Assembly (NCBI RefSeq): GCF_018687715.1
Contig: NC_056752.1
Span: 48,091,837 to 48,155,836 of the forward strand
Source of the DNA: Carya illinoinensis
Taxonomy: Eukaryota > Streptophyta > Magnoliopsida > Fagales > Juglandaceae
Direction of reading: 5' to 3'
Length of the DNA stretch: 64,000 bases
The stretch's first letter is position 1; every line of letters begins with the position of its first letter. Shown here piece by piece: positions 36,974-48,757 of this stretch. The notes beneath the pieces are model-generated. The model saw only the letters and a list, made by a program, of their open reading frames with translations. It searched no databases and had not been told where the DNA came from. The position numbers and the translations under genes were made by a program.

Positions 36974-37188
36974 TCGGGCTTGTTTTGTATAACAAAATTA
37001 AAATATCTCATCTTATATAATTATTATAATTTTTTCAAATTCTCGTAAAAATATAATAAATAATTTAATTTTTTAAATTTTAAAATAAAATTAATATTAA
37101 AAAATTATTTATAATAAAATTTTATTCAATTTTTAATAAAAAATTTATTCTTATCTCTTTTCATCTACATAATCAAACGATGCCTTGA
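36974..37188 (-). mobile_element. MITE, family A copy 3 (right arm of inverted pair)
   Basis: Its reverse complement runs from 'caaggcatcgtttgattatg' through 'ttaaaaattgaataaaattt' to 'acaaaacaagccc', in parallel with copy 2. Together the two copies form an inverted repeat of about 215 bp per arm. Confidence 0.6.
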
Positions 37189-38045
37189 AAATTTATTATT
37201 ATTAGTCGGTGGATGCGCATGTTATTATCATTTAAGGCAACGTCCGAATTTGGTGAATTCGCAAGGGACCAAAACGTGCACCAAAGTCGTTTGTTTATTT
37301 GCGAAACATCGGTATCGCCAAGAAGCACGACCAAGATCGATTTAACACAAGTGGCAGCACTTCTTCAACTTTTGCAATCGTGATTCTCAGCTCCCGTGAA
37401 AGTTGATTGCATTGCAAACATCTTTTTCTCAGTGGTCCTGCACACCCATGGAAGTATCTCAAGGATACAAAGACACCAAGGAAAAGATGAATCACATGGT
37501 GCTTTGGCCCGCCAAGCGAGACCCAAAAGTCGAGATTTTTGTTGCTATTTTTTGTTTCAAAGTTTATTTTTTAGGGGGCATGGAATCATGGATTGACTGG
37601 GTTGGTCAAGTGGTCAGCTTATAAATAATGGCTGTCGGCACTTTTTCGAGTTTTTGTCCTTCGTTGACCGAGGAAACCAATAAGTATAGCCAGGGCCGGT
37701 GTTAAAAGAATTTTCATTAAAAATTGAAAAATAATATTTTACAGGCATGTGAGTATAACAGTACTGTCTATTTATTTTAAAAATAATAAATAAATATGGG
37801 ATTTAAATTAAAAAAATTAAATGTTAACAATTAATCATATCATGTTTCAAAATGAATATACAGTATTTGTAAAACCTGCAACTGTATGTAACACTCTCCT
37901 AAATAAAAAACAACCAACATCATAATATTGGAAGTTAGAACGGGAACTCTCCAATGAAAAAGTTATGAAATAGTTCAGTACTTTCATACAAATGACCTAT
38001 GAAAGATTTGTATACTTGAGACATTTATGTTGACGCTTTATATAA

Positions 38046-38240
38046 TCAAAAATGCTACACTCATCAGCAATTAGGTTTCGATTTTTTTTTTATTTAGTAA
38101 TTAAGAAAATATTTTTTTAATAATGTGATTTAAAAAAAAAAGATATTTAAAAATATAAAAAAAATGAATGAAAAAAATTTTAAAAAAATATTATTTTTCC
38201 CAGGACCGAGCTCATGGATGTAGCTGGCTCTTATATAATT
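38046..38240. repeat. short AT-rich repeat element, family C-like
   Basis: 'aaaatgctacactcatcagc' is followed by A/T-rich palindromic sequence 'tatttagtaattaagaaaat'. It resembles the elements near 1.8 and 2.5 kb in layout. Low support for exact family. Confidence 0.3.
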
Positions 38241-38385
38241 ACATTACTCGAGAAATTTCTGTCTACGTGGGATGTGTATCATTTATTTCATGCAGTTGGC
38301 TTGAGGATTCTTAGAAGATTACTGCCTTGCCAAGTCAAATTAACTAAGATATTTTGTGCGCCCAAGGAATATTAAGGTGTAGTTT

Positions 38386-38560
38386 TGATAGCGAGATAAG
38401 ATGAGATGATTTTAGACATAAGTTTAAAGTTGAATAAAATATTATTATAGTATAAGTTTTTAATATTATTATTATTTTAAAATTTGAAAATATTGAATTA
38501 TTTATTATATTTTGTGTAAAATTTTAAAAAATTTATAATGATGAGATGAAACCGTTTTTG
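38386..38560. mobile_element. MITE, family A copy 4
   Basis: 'aaagttgaataaaatattat', 'gaattatttattatatttt' and 'ataatgatgagatgaaacc' occur in the same order as in the other copies. The ends are eroded. Confidence 0.55.
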
Positions 38561-40010
38561 TATGTTGAGCCAATCACAATACAACTTTACCAACATTTAC
38601 CATCAAAAGTTAATGACATGATAAATTAAATTACAACTTTAAGGAATACTTATCTTGTCTATTAATAGATAATTTTTTGAGATTTTTTTTGTGTGATAAA
38701 TAATAAATTTTTGAGATTTTTAATATATATACTATAATGTAAGATTTAAAGATTAAATAACAAAATAATCTATGTAATTTGCCTCTAGATAGATCGATTT
38801 ATATTCTTTATTTATTTATTTTTACTTATTGTGCGCTTAAACTATTTGATTTTGATCATTTTACTAGCATGTCCATAATAGTTAGTTAAATATGTTAAAT
38901 CAATAAAAATGAAATATATAAAAGAATTAAAATAAAAAGAAGATGTCAATTGGCGACCCAAGTGCACTTAATTTAATGATATTTGTAGCTAAGTAATGTT
39001 AGATAGACACTAACTCAAACAATAGAGCATAGTCAAACAATTCATTCACTTATAATGCAAGACCATTCAAAAGGTCACCAAAATTGATGACTTTGTGGAT
39101 CAAATAAATAGATGTTAGACACGGTCAAAAATATGTAAGTCCTATGTATTTTATTTTAAAATAAGAAAGGAAGCAAGGTTTATTATTAAAAAATGAATTT
39201 TTTATTTTTAATGTAAGTTATAAAATTTATCAATTCTTCTAAAAAAAAAAGTCCTGAGATTTGTATATTCTAAGATTATAAATATAATTTCTCATGTATA
39301 TAGTATATTTTGAAGTCAAATGGCCTTTTTATATTTATAATTAAATTTCTTACACAATGTGATTTAAAAATAAAATAAAATTAATCCATTTGATAGACTA
39401 AGTGTGCGTCACACCCTATTGCTCATTTATTACTTACGGCCATATAATGTATAAATGTCGTGTATTTATTTTAAAAATAATAAAATATATTATTAAAAGT
39501 TTATTATATTTATTTTAAAATAATTACGCACTGCGCAGGCGCTCATACTAACAGGTAAGTATGATTTTTTGATTTTTGATTTTTATTTTATCGAATGCCC
39601 AAATTCTGTACTCCGTAAAAAGAAACCCTAAACAATAAAAAAGCCAAAGAAAGTGTAAAAAGAAAAAGAAAAAATAAAAAAGAAAACCCACCCAATAGGG
39701 CCAAAACCAAAACCCTCCAAAAATCCAAAGCGGCAAACTTCTTGAAGCCGAAGGAGCAGAGGAAAAATATCTCATGCCCATCAATCTCTCTCAAATGTCT
39801 CAAAAAACCTCCTCTCACTCTCAGGCATCAGTTGTAATTTCTTGACAAAACTTTGTTATCGCCTCTCTTCCCCTGTTTCTACATGTTCATTCACATGGCA
39901 TATGCGTTTATATATTTGTGTAGCAATCTATGATAGACTTGCGTTATCGCATATGCACAATTGGATAAATATAGGTTCTAAACACTGTTTGCTGATAAAA
40001 CTAACAAAAA

Positions 40011-43000
40011 ATGGCATTTGAATCGCAGCCTTTGAAGAAGAGGAGCTCCACTGGGGTTTTTGGAGACGTATTGTACGGGACGATGATGTTTCCCAAAGAG
40101 CTTGAAATCGTCAAGGAGACCAATTTCGAGCTAGGATTTCAAGTTCCAGACCTCGGATGTATCGTCAAAGTGAGTGTCAGATCTCTCTGTTTTTTTTTTT
40201 CCTTTCATTTTCTTGTAAACGATTTTTGTTTGGTTGCCGGGAGATTCACGGGGAGTTTTTTGAAAAGAATTTAAGAGAGTATTCCGATTTTTGAGCGAAA
40301 CATAAAAACTCTGGCACTTTTTAGCCTTTTTTTTTTAATGTAAAAAAAGAAACAGAAACTTCTGTTTCCATATGTCTCTCTGGTCGCGAGCAAACGATAT
40401 TTGAAAAGCTCAGACTAAAAGAATAAACGAAAAGAGAAGCCGTTGTGAACACAATTATCAAGGTTCCAATCGCAGAGATTACAATGGAAGTGTATTTCTA
40501 TATATGTTTTCATTAGGTGAGAAAATAGAGGGGCAATGAAATCAAGAACTCTGTTGTCTACGTTGTTTCTGCTTTACAAAGCCCTGTGCTTGGCAGCTAA
40601 GATAATGGATCAAATTCCTCGAAAGAAATTTTTAGATCTTTGTTTTGTTTGTTTATTGAGTTTTGTTCTTTAAGAAAAAAAAGTATACACAAGAACGATT
40701 TGATTTCAAGGGTGGAAACTAGTTTTATTTTGGATCACATCAGTAAACATTTTTCAGAAGTCGAGTGTTCTGCAAAGAGATAACAGCAGAGTTTCTTTGT
40801 TTTGTTTGTTTTGTTTTTAAGGCTTTCCGGTTGTTTAACCTTTTCTATTTCTGTGTCTGGCCACGGTTTGTGTTCCCATGGACATTGAGGCTTGTGTTAC
40901 AGGTTTATGAGGCACATCTGTTTACTATTAATTTCTACCTCTTAATTAGGATTGGTTGTGGCAGTCTCTTGAGCGACTGAAATAAGAAAGTAAAAAAAAA
41001 AAAGTTTCATTTTCAATTGGTTATATCTTATTGACATGATTTGATATAATTCAGGATTTTTTAAAGACTAGGGAAGTTCGTGAGTTTGTTAGCGGGGCTT
41101 TAGCAGGTGCTATGACTAAAGCTGTACTTGCTCCTCTCGAGACCATCAGGTTGGCTTTGTGTTTTTTTCTTCTAATTTTTCTCACTTCTTATTTCATAAG
41201 GCAATAATGAGCAGCGATGTTAATTACTTTAGGGGTTAAGTGTATTATGCCTCGTGGAGTGGTGGAGCTGTTGGCAGGCTGGCATGCCAGTGGTGTCCTT
41301 CTGGAAGTCACAAAAATTCAAAAGTTTTTAGGATGGTTCCTTTGTGCTTGAAGTTGCATTTGGCAGTAACACACTTATACAAAAAATTGTCTGGAACACA
41401 AGGCTTGAACTTTTGAAGATCGCTTGGATGGTATTAGAGTTTAAAATCATTCTATTTGGCATCCTCCAACTCACCAGCTTTCTGATTTTAAAGACTTATG
41501 CTCTTTCTTTTTCCTTGCTAGTTGGGTATATCCTTTCGCATACTTTCTGGGTATTAGGGCTGTGCCCCTCTATGTTCTTAATCAAATTGCTCATTGAAAA
41601 CCCATAGGGGTTGACTCAAGTGGTAAAGGCCTTGGTCTTGGTGTTATGCTCCCTCTGGATAAAAAATTTGAATCCTCTTGGGTACAAATAATTTATAGGG
41701 GTCATTGGACTGGAAACTTCCCCTTGAGTTACCTAAGGTGCACATGTGGGAAACTCCTTGCCGAGGGCCTGTGCACCCCCGGATTAGTCAAGACTTTGTT
41801 TTGGACATCCAGTGCCAATCAAAAAAAGAAAAAGCATATTTTTGATTGGCACATTAGAAAATGGTAATATCTGTTTAATAACCTCTCTTTTGTGGCCATC
41901 TTGATCGATAATGGTTGCCTTCTATGTCATTTGATCCCCGAAACACCACATACATTGTTGCTTACTTTGTAGCTTGTCAATTTGTTTTGCATCCCCGTCT
42001 TTTGTTCCTTCATGGTTCCTTTTGTGGGTTCCTTCATGGTTCTGTCTTTTGTCGGTTTATTAATTCCCAGTACAATGCTGACCAGTATTAATGGATGTGA
42101 TCTATATTAAACTGTGATTATACAATGCTGACCTGTATTTTAAACATGTGTGCTTGAGGTTCACTCAATATGGGTAGAGTTGCGTTAGTACTGGGAATTA
42201 ATAAAGTAATTAAAATCCCTGTACTGGGAATTAATAAACTGAAATTATACAATGCTAATCAGTATTCTAAAGATGTGTACTCTAGGTTCACTCAATATGG
42301 GTAGACTTACTTTAGTGTTGGGAATTAATTTGTGCTTTTGTGTGGAAAATCCAAAAGATTGATTTAAATTTGCTGAATAACAGTTGACAACATTTGGGCC
42401 AGGTTTCAGGCTTTTTCTGGAGTTTCATTTTACAAAAAAAATCATCTAACGACCAACATATAATGCTGTCATAAATCAGCAACTATCTCAACCCATCCAA
42501 TGCAAGCTACGAAATTTGAGGATGTCCTAAAGGTCTTATTTGCACTGAACTTCTTAAGATTTGAACCTTGATTAAATTAGAGATGTGAAACAGTTATTTT
42601 TATTAGCAAATTTATGATAACAAAAAATCAAAGCGTGAAATATGTAGTGTGACTTGTGGCGTGAAAATTTCAGGACAAGAATGGTGGTTGGTGTTGGATC
42701 CAAACACATTGCTGGTAGTTTCATTGAGGTTATTGAGCAGCAGGGCTGGCAAGGATTATGGGCTGGGAATGCAATCAATATGCTTCGCATAATCCCTACC
42801 CAGGCAATTGAGCTTGGAACATTTGAATGTGTAAAACGGGCAATGACATCAGCACAAGAGAAATGGAATCAAACAGAATGCCCGAGGGTACAAATTGGCC
42901 CTGTCGGTTTGAACTTTTCTCTATCCTGGATTTCTCCAGTTGCCGTGGCTGGTGCAGCTGCTGGAATTGTTAGCACGCTTGTGTGTCATCCCCTAGAGGT

Positions 43001-44183
43001 TTTAAAGGTATTCGTTAGGGACAATCTTGTGAAAATTGCGAGAATGGTTGGGCACTTCTTTTATGTTCTTGGACATAATTACATATGATGTCTGCTGAAC
43101 TGTCATGATAACCTCATATACCCCCTTATGTTCTATTTATTTCTTATATGGTTGGAAGTAGATTTTGTTTTTAACACTCTTTTAACTTGTTAATCTTCAA
43201 TGATGAATGCAGAAGCCTTTTCTCCTGCATGTAAGTTTCACTCCCAAACTGATTATTTTCCTTCTAACTTCTTATTACAGGATCGGTTAACTATCAGTCG
43301 TGAAGTATACCCAAGTTTAAGCATTGCCATTAGCAAAATTTATAAGGATGGAGGGATTGGCGCCTTTTATGCCGGTATCTCACCTACTTTGATTGGCATG
43401 CTTCCGTACAGTACTTGTTACTATTTCATGTACGAGAAATTGAAGAAATCTTACTGCCAATCAAAAAATAAGAAGTCTTTAAGTCGTCCAGAGATGCTTC
43501 TGGTTGGAGCTCTTGCAGGTGAGCAACATGGCTTCAACAATGCCGTGTGGTCTTTATGAAAAATCTCTTGGTTTCTTTCAATATAAGCTTAAAAGAACCC
43601 ATTCAATTCCTTTTGATAAAGATGATGAGAAACTGGCGTCCCAACTTCCCAGTCTTTTTTTTTTTTTTTTAAATTCCCATTGAGAATGTATAATAATCGC
43701 TTTGAAAACTTATGGATCCTTATGTCTAAACTAGAACTGATTCTTTGCCCATTAAGAGCTTCAATATAACGTATTAATTGGGTTTTGGAACTATTCGCTT
43801 ATTAATTGATCAGAATTCTTGTGCATGCCTTGTGACGATGAAGTTTCATTTAGCTCAGACCAAACTATCATTCTTGTCCATTCCCCATCATTCTCAACTA
43901 ATTTGAACTCCATATACCTCATACATTGCCAGGTTTTACAGCTAGTACAATTAGCTTTCCATTGGAGGTGGCCAGGAAAAGGCTAATGGTGGGAGCTCTA
44001 GAGGGTAAGTGCCCACCCCACATGGCAGCAGCACTTTCGGAAGTCATCAAGGAGAAAGGCCTGATGGGACTCTACAGAGGGTGGGGGGCTAGTTGTTTAA
44101 AGGTCATGCCATCCTCTGGCATCACCTGGATGTTTTATGAAGCTTGGAAAGACATATTACTTGTTGAGAAAGGTCATCTCTGA
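40011..44183 (+). CDS. BTL1: BT1-type mitochondrial carrier, adenine nucleotide transporter BTL1-like
   Basis: A mitochondrial carrier family protein of 358 residues, expected to carry adenine nucleotides across an organelle inner membrane. Exons: 40011-40169, 41055-41149, 42674-43007, 43281-43518, 43933-44183. All junctions are GT-AG, and the sum is 1,077 bases. The three carrier repeats are complete. Each has its signature: PLETIR (residues 80-85), HPLEVLK (190-196) and PLEVARKR (285-292). Each is followed by a glycine-rich second helix such as GWQGLWAGN and GIGAFYAGI. The N-terminal 55 residues, with a VFGDVLYGTMMFP segment, are typical of the BTL1 branch and not of BT1 itself. Substrate and organelle are inferred from the family. 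Intron 2 (1.5 kb) holds a SINE and a small tandem duplication. The start is the first ATG of the conserved N-terminus. Confidence 0.93.
41601..41827 (+). mobile_element. tRNA-derived SINE in BTL1 intron 2
   Basis: It begins 'ggggttgactcaagtggta', which fits a pol III A box, and has a degraded B box in 'aatttgaatcctc'. The body contains 'ttccccttgagttac', 'gtgcacatgtgggaaac', 'gagggcctgtgcacccc' and 'ggattagtcaagac', and it ends in 'ccagtgccaatc' plus A-rich tail. This layout matches a widespread plant SINE I recall as the Au type. A 3' fragment of the same family occurs at 61,363-61,457. No clear target duplication was found. Confidence 0.7.
42121..42331. repeat. tandem duplication in BTL1 intron 2
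   Basis: Units at 42,121-42,206 and 42,248-42,331 share 'tacaatgctga/aatc', 'ggttcactcaatatgggtag' and 'gggaattaat' in order, with a period of about 127. A partial third piece lies at 42,057-42,098. Non-coding. Confidence 0.75.
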
Positions 44184-45770
44184 CATCCTCCACGATTCCA
44201 CATAAAGTTCCCAGTTAAGACTTATGTTGGGGTCGCTTAGTGGAAATAACAAGGTAGAATGCACCACCAACAAACTAGCATGCTGAAGTCTCTTAGTGGC
44301 TCGCCATGGTCCTGACATCAAATCTTGCTTTTTTTTCTCGAGGGAAGTTCATGGTTTTGGACGAGGGGCTCCCCCATGCTATCTACGGCATTGTTGACTT
44401 CCGACCAAAAAATTTGGTGAGCTTCAATTTTGGTGCACCATAAGGTTTAATGTACTGATCTTTTTCCCTTTATTGTTATTGGCAATTAAATGTTGGCCTT
44501 TTCCTACAGTTTTTTTTTTTTAAATAAAAAATATCTTTCCGGTTTTGAGAGGCCATGTGGGTCAGCCAGGAAAAATACGCACTTTGCTAATAACAAGTGA
44601 TATACTTTATATATACATGTGAATCTTAGACGGATAAACAGTGAGTAATATTATAAGAGTCCTTCTACATGCAGGCAAATTGCGCACCATTTTGGGCACC
44701 ACTTGCTAACGTGGCAGGCAAAATTATTAAAAAAAAAAAAAAGCACAGAACAAGAGGGAAACGAAATCAGAACGTGCTTCAGCCATTTTCATCTCTACGA
44801 CCACCTTATCCATGGATCTCCTCCACCAGTTTCATCTCTTCTCGCCAACTCCTTTTTCAGTTTCTCTATTTTCATCTCACGTTGAACCAGAAATCACCTC
44901 CACTCATCAACCGAGCACATCATCGAGCACCAAATCCATGTCCAAAAGCCACCATGAATCGCAAGATCACCACCCTCTCCTCTCACATCAGCCTTGCAAA
45001 CCACCCAATCACTGCCGTAACCACCATATCCAACCCATGTGAACCACGGATCAAGCACCCAAAAGTTTCCTGTTTCAGAAACCCACAAAACCGACAGCCA
45101 CTCCTCACACACAGCCACCATGAGCAGCTCCTAGCGCCGCCATCGTCAGCTTCTAGCCCCACCAAGCACCGCCACAAAGTCGCCTTGGCCAACCCCTTCC
45201 TCCTCCCCTTGAACCGAAGTCCATAGCTCATCCATAAATCCACACATACGCACAAAAACGCACGGGCTCAACTCTATTTTCTCAGCTGAAACAGAGCACG
45301 GCGGAGGCCTAGCGACATCGCCACCCCCAACTTCATCATCAACCAGATTAATGTGGTTTGGTACTGTTGGCTGGGAAAATGAAGACTAAAAGGGTAAGGG
45401 TTTCGATGGAGGAGGAGGAGGGGATTGGAAAACTCTATCTGTAGCGTCTCATGAGACTTGCAGACTAAAAAAAAAAATTCCTTGCCCAGATTTTTATACG
45501 GTGACTAAATTTCCGTGCTTTTTGTATTTGGGATATCTATTCTTTCAATTCGAAGAGGAACTATTCTGATATCTTACTTTGGTAATCCTCTGATCAATCT
45601 CGAATTCTCTTCAGTCATTCTATACATAGAATTGTCGCCAGATTTTCCTTATTGGAGCCTTAAGAGAGCGAGTCAGGGAGAGAGAGAAGAGCTGAGCAGA
45701 ACGAATACATATTGGTTTAGGATTTTCATTTGTTTTTGGTATCTGATGGTTTCTAAGAATAGTTTACGCG

Positions 45771-46066
45771 ATGGATTTGAGTTTTATTTTCTCAGAAGAA
45801 GATAATTCAAACCTGGCTTCAGTCGTTCCTAGGTTGCAAAGTTTTGGAAAGAAAGATGATGAAGAAGATGTTATCGATGAATCCGCAACTTCAAGGCCTT
45901 ATCTTTCTGAAACTTGGGATGTTTTGGATAAAAGAAAATCACAGAACCCATTGATGAATTAGAAAATTTCTACCTTCATAATCTGAAATGGTGGGCTGAT
46001 ACCGTAACCGTTGATTCAATGAAACGCAACGCTTCATTTTCTACGTCATCCATCGGTACGCAATTG
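45771..46066 (+). pseudogene. orphan coding remnant with apparent frameshift
   Basis: From an ATG at 45,771 the frame reads MDLSFIFSEEDNSNLASVVP, then an acidic KKDDEEDVIDES stretch, SETWDVLDKRK, and stops at 45,960. If the frame shifts by one base near 45,940 it continues well: EPIDELENFYLHNLKWWADT, then VTVDSMKRNASFSTSSI, followed by GGT, a possible donor. The composition and lack of internal stops look like real protein, but I do not know the family. It could be a broken gene, a 5' fragment of a moved gene, or a small gene with a tiny intron at the shift. Confidence 0.4.
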
Positions 46067-46535
46067 TTTATGCGGGCTGCTTGCATTCAGACTTTTCCAT
46101 ATTATAATCTTTATTTTTAATCACGTTGGCTAGTATATCATATTTTAACTGACTGACTTTATTAGGATTAAAGTCAATTACAATGTGACATATTAGTCGT
46201 TAGATAAGTCTTGATTTGATATTTTAATATGTCGATAACCTTGAACCAATCCACTTCCTCCTGTAAATCTCCCAGCATCCAGAAGTCTGCTTCGAAAATG
46301 TGCGAAAACAGAGACCAGACCACGTAAACAGAATTCATTGAATTTGGGCAGACGAAATGAAATGGTTCTTATTCCTAATTGGTAAACAAGCCGCTGCATG
46401 GATCTTAATCGTGCTAATTAGCCACAACCACTGTTCTGTGCTTATCAAGATTCACGTACTTGGAGTGGATCTTCCTGAATGCTTCGAAAACCAGAAACAT
46501 GAGGAGAGTCAAATGAGCTGAGGCAGGCATTCATT

Positions 46536-46781
46536 TAGGCCTAGTTCGTTTTTGCATGCGAGATGAAATGAGATGAAAAAAAAATTAAAAATTGAATAAA
46601 ATATTATTAAAATATATTTTTTTAATATTATTTTATATTAAAATTTTAAAAAAATTAAATTATTTATTTTATTTTGTTTTTAAATTTGAAAAATTAAATT
46701 ATTTATTTTATTTTGTATAAAATTTAAAAAAATTATAATAATGAGATAAAATAAAAATGCTTGTAAAATCAAATGAGGCAC
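46536..46781. mobile_element. MITE, family A copy 5
   Basis: It begins 'ggcctagttcgttttt', has 'gagatgaaatgagatgaaa' and 'aaaaattgaataaaatatt', and a doubled 'attaaattatttatttta' segment, and ends '...atcaaatgaggca'. The doubled inner part makes it longer than other copies. Confidence 0.6.
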
Positions 46782-46896
46782 TCGTGCATCTGCTCCAAAT
46801 AATTGGAACTCTTTTACAGTTTTACCACAATTATCAAGAAAATCCCAAGAGGGTCACCATAATAGTTGTAGTAAGATAACTACGCAATGCATGAAT

Positions 46897-48757
46897 TTAC
46901 AAATCACAGACTACTTCATCTCCTGCTCTGAAGTTTTGCCCTTTCTTCCTCTCGGAAACTGAGACACACATGGAGCCCATTGATTGAGAATTCTCCACTA
47001 ACAGGTATAGACAAAACAAGAAAAACCCTGTCTCCCAAAGAAAATAATTCAAATAAGTCACCAAAATGAGGGTATAAACATGAAATTTGAGAAGTAGAAG
47101 TAATAAATCAAGAAGCGAATGACTTTGATGCAAATACTTTTAGCTCTCAGAACCAAGTAGTTATATAAACATAATCTCATCATGTACAAATGTACTCTCA
47201 ATGGATTCTTCATCCTATCTTTAAAATATATCATCAAAATTTATTTTTTCTATTTTACATATTGACTTTTACAATATATCATACATCAGCTTATCTATTT
47301 TTTCTTCATATTATTTAAATAATATTTTTTTATATTTTTTAAACATTTCATTTCCACCAATAAATTTGTAATATCCATATATTCTTTTATATTTACAATA
47401 TACAATATAATATAATTCAGTCCTATACACAAAATAAAATTATATAAGTTAAATAAAAATTAAAAAAAAAATCAAATAGAAAAAAATTGGATAAAGAATA
47501 TTTACTAGATATTTTTTTAGAAAAAAATAAAATAAAGGTGTTTTAAATGATAAACGATAAAAAGAATTTGTACTGAAATGTAAAGAAGTAAAAGCAAATG
47601 GGGGAGCAAATGAAGTATAAAAAATGCTTAAAAAAATATATATAAATAATAAAATAATTATTTGAATGATGAACAGTATCCACTACATTCTGCTTATGTA
47701 TTTTACATAATCCAATGGAGCTCATATTATGAACAATTCTCTAAATATTTTAGATTTTTTGTATTATACATGAGCGATTGAGAGAGCAACGTACCAGCAT
47801 AAGCAACTGTAACACCTGAAACGAGTCGTCCCAAAGCGGATAGCATGTAAAGACAAACCACCACCTGCAGGGATTTACATCATACATTAACAACACTTCC
47901 TTAATATATGCCTTCTCCATCCATGCCAATTCGCTTAGAACTTGACAAACTCAGGAGTACTAGAAACTGTGGACAAGCTCAATGTCAACATGGAAACAAC
48001 TAATATTATAAAGTATTACCCTGAAAAATAGCCTCTTGTCATGCCCCGTCGCGGCAACCCTCAAAACAGACTCCGCAGCTCCTACTGTATTAGCCATACA
48101 CGCAACAATTTCATTGGCAGTGTCCTGAGAAATCTGCCACTCAAGTGGATCCACGGGTACCCTATACAACGATGTTTTGCAACAAATCAGATTGTTAGAA
48201 CAAGGAAACACATATTTACGGGTTAACAATAGAGGGCACATCTGGAGATCCCATGGGAACTAATTTAGTTGCAGCTGAAAATTAGGGTTCTCGAGTAGGA
48301 AAGAAGAAAAAAGAAAGCCAAGCAACACATCAGAAAATGAAAAACCCTAATTTCACTACCATTCAAGAGCGAAAGCCCAGAACAGAAACCCAGAGTGAAA
48401 ACCCTAGATTTCGCAAATAATTCAAGCACATTACCCAAGAACAGGAAACGACTGGAATTATGAACATTCTGAAAACTCTTTGAATGGGGGAGAGAAGAAA
48501 AGAGATATAAGAAGTAATTACGAGATGTTCAATTGGCGGAAGAGGAGACCGAGAATGGCGAGGGAGCAGAGGAGGACGATGAGGACGTCGGAGACCAAAG
48601 AGAGAAAGCTGGCCTTCCTATATGCGCAGTGGTAGTACACCAAAGTACCGCTGATCAGCAGAATCAAAGGCATCCCAAGTTGGCTGCTCCTCCTTTGCCT
48701 ACCGCTCCCCTTGCTTTTGTTATTGTTCCTATTATCATTGCTATCCATTCCCCACAA
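46897..48757 (-). CDS. RTNLB22: reticulon-like protein, RTNLB22 type
   Basis: A plant reticulon-domain protein of about 192 residues, expected to sit in the endoplasmic reticulum membrane and help shape tubules. Exons: 48757-48522, 48161-48020, 47864-47795, 47027-46897. All introns are GT-AG, and the sum is 579 bases. The first hydrophobic hairpin is at about 29-75 (GMPLILLISGTLVYYHC, then LVSDVLIVLLCSLAILGLLF). A polar loop with VDPLEWQISQDTANEIVA follows, and a second hairpin (VVVCLYMLSALGRLVSG, then GFFLFCLYLLVE). The short N-terminus is basic and low in conserved content. The true start may be the second methionine, three codons later (48,748). The C-terminal 38 residues after the last membrane segment are charged. 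The assignment to B22 rests on overall layout and recalled sequence. Confidence 0.85.

Larger units (their letters stand above)
35774..40010. other. spacer between divergent Sen1-like and BTL1 genes
   Basis: This spacer separates the start codons of two divergently transcribed genes. The first 200 bases (CTTTCTTTC-type tract on the plus strand) are probably the Sen1-like leader and promoter. It holds family A MITE copies at 36,735-36,956, 36,974-37,188 and 38,386-38,560, a family C copy at 38,046-38,240 and a balanced-composition stretch at 37,240-37,630 without a recognisable protein. The last 200 bases are the BTL1 leader. Confidence 0.6.
44184..46896. other. spacer with GC-rich repeat-like block and orphan coding remnant
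   Basis: 44,184-44,520 is probably BTL1 3' untranslated sequence. 44,660-45,450 is C- and A-rich on the plus strand, has a low-complexity translation in every frame and looks like non-coding transposon-derived sequence. 45,771-46,060 carries a frameshifted coding-like stretch listed separately. 46,536-46,781 is a family A MITE. Confidence 0.5.

Noticed and set aside
37403..37624. 73-codon open frame on the plus strand
   Set aside because: Balanced composition but no recognisable protein, no splice context and no related sequence in the window; kept only as a note in the spacer entry.
44669..45226. 185-codon open frame on the plus strand
   Set aside because: Begins before an A run that encodes a lysine string, then proline/serine/histidine-rich filler; all frames here are partly open because of composition.
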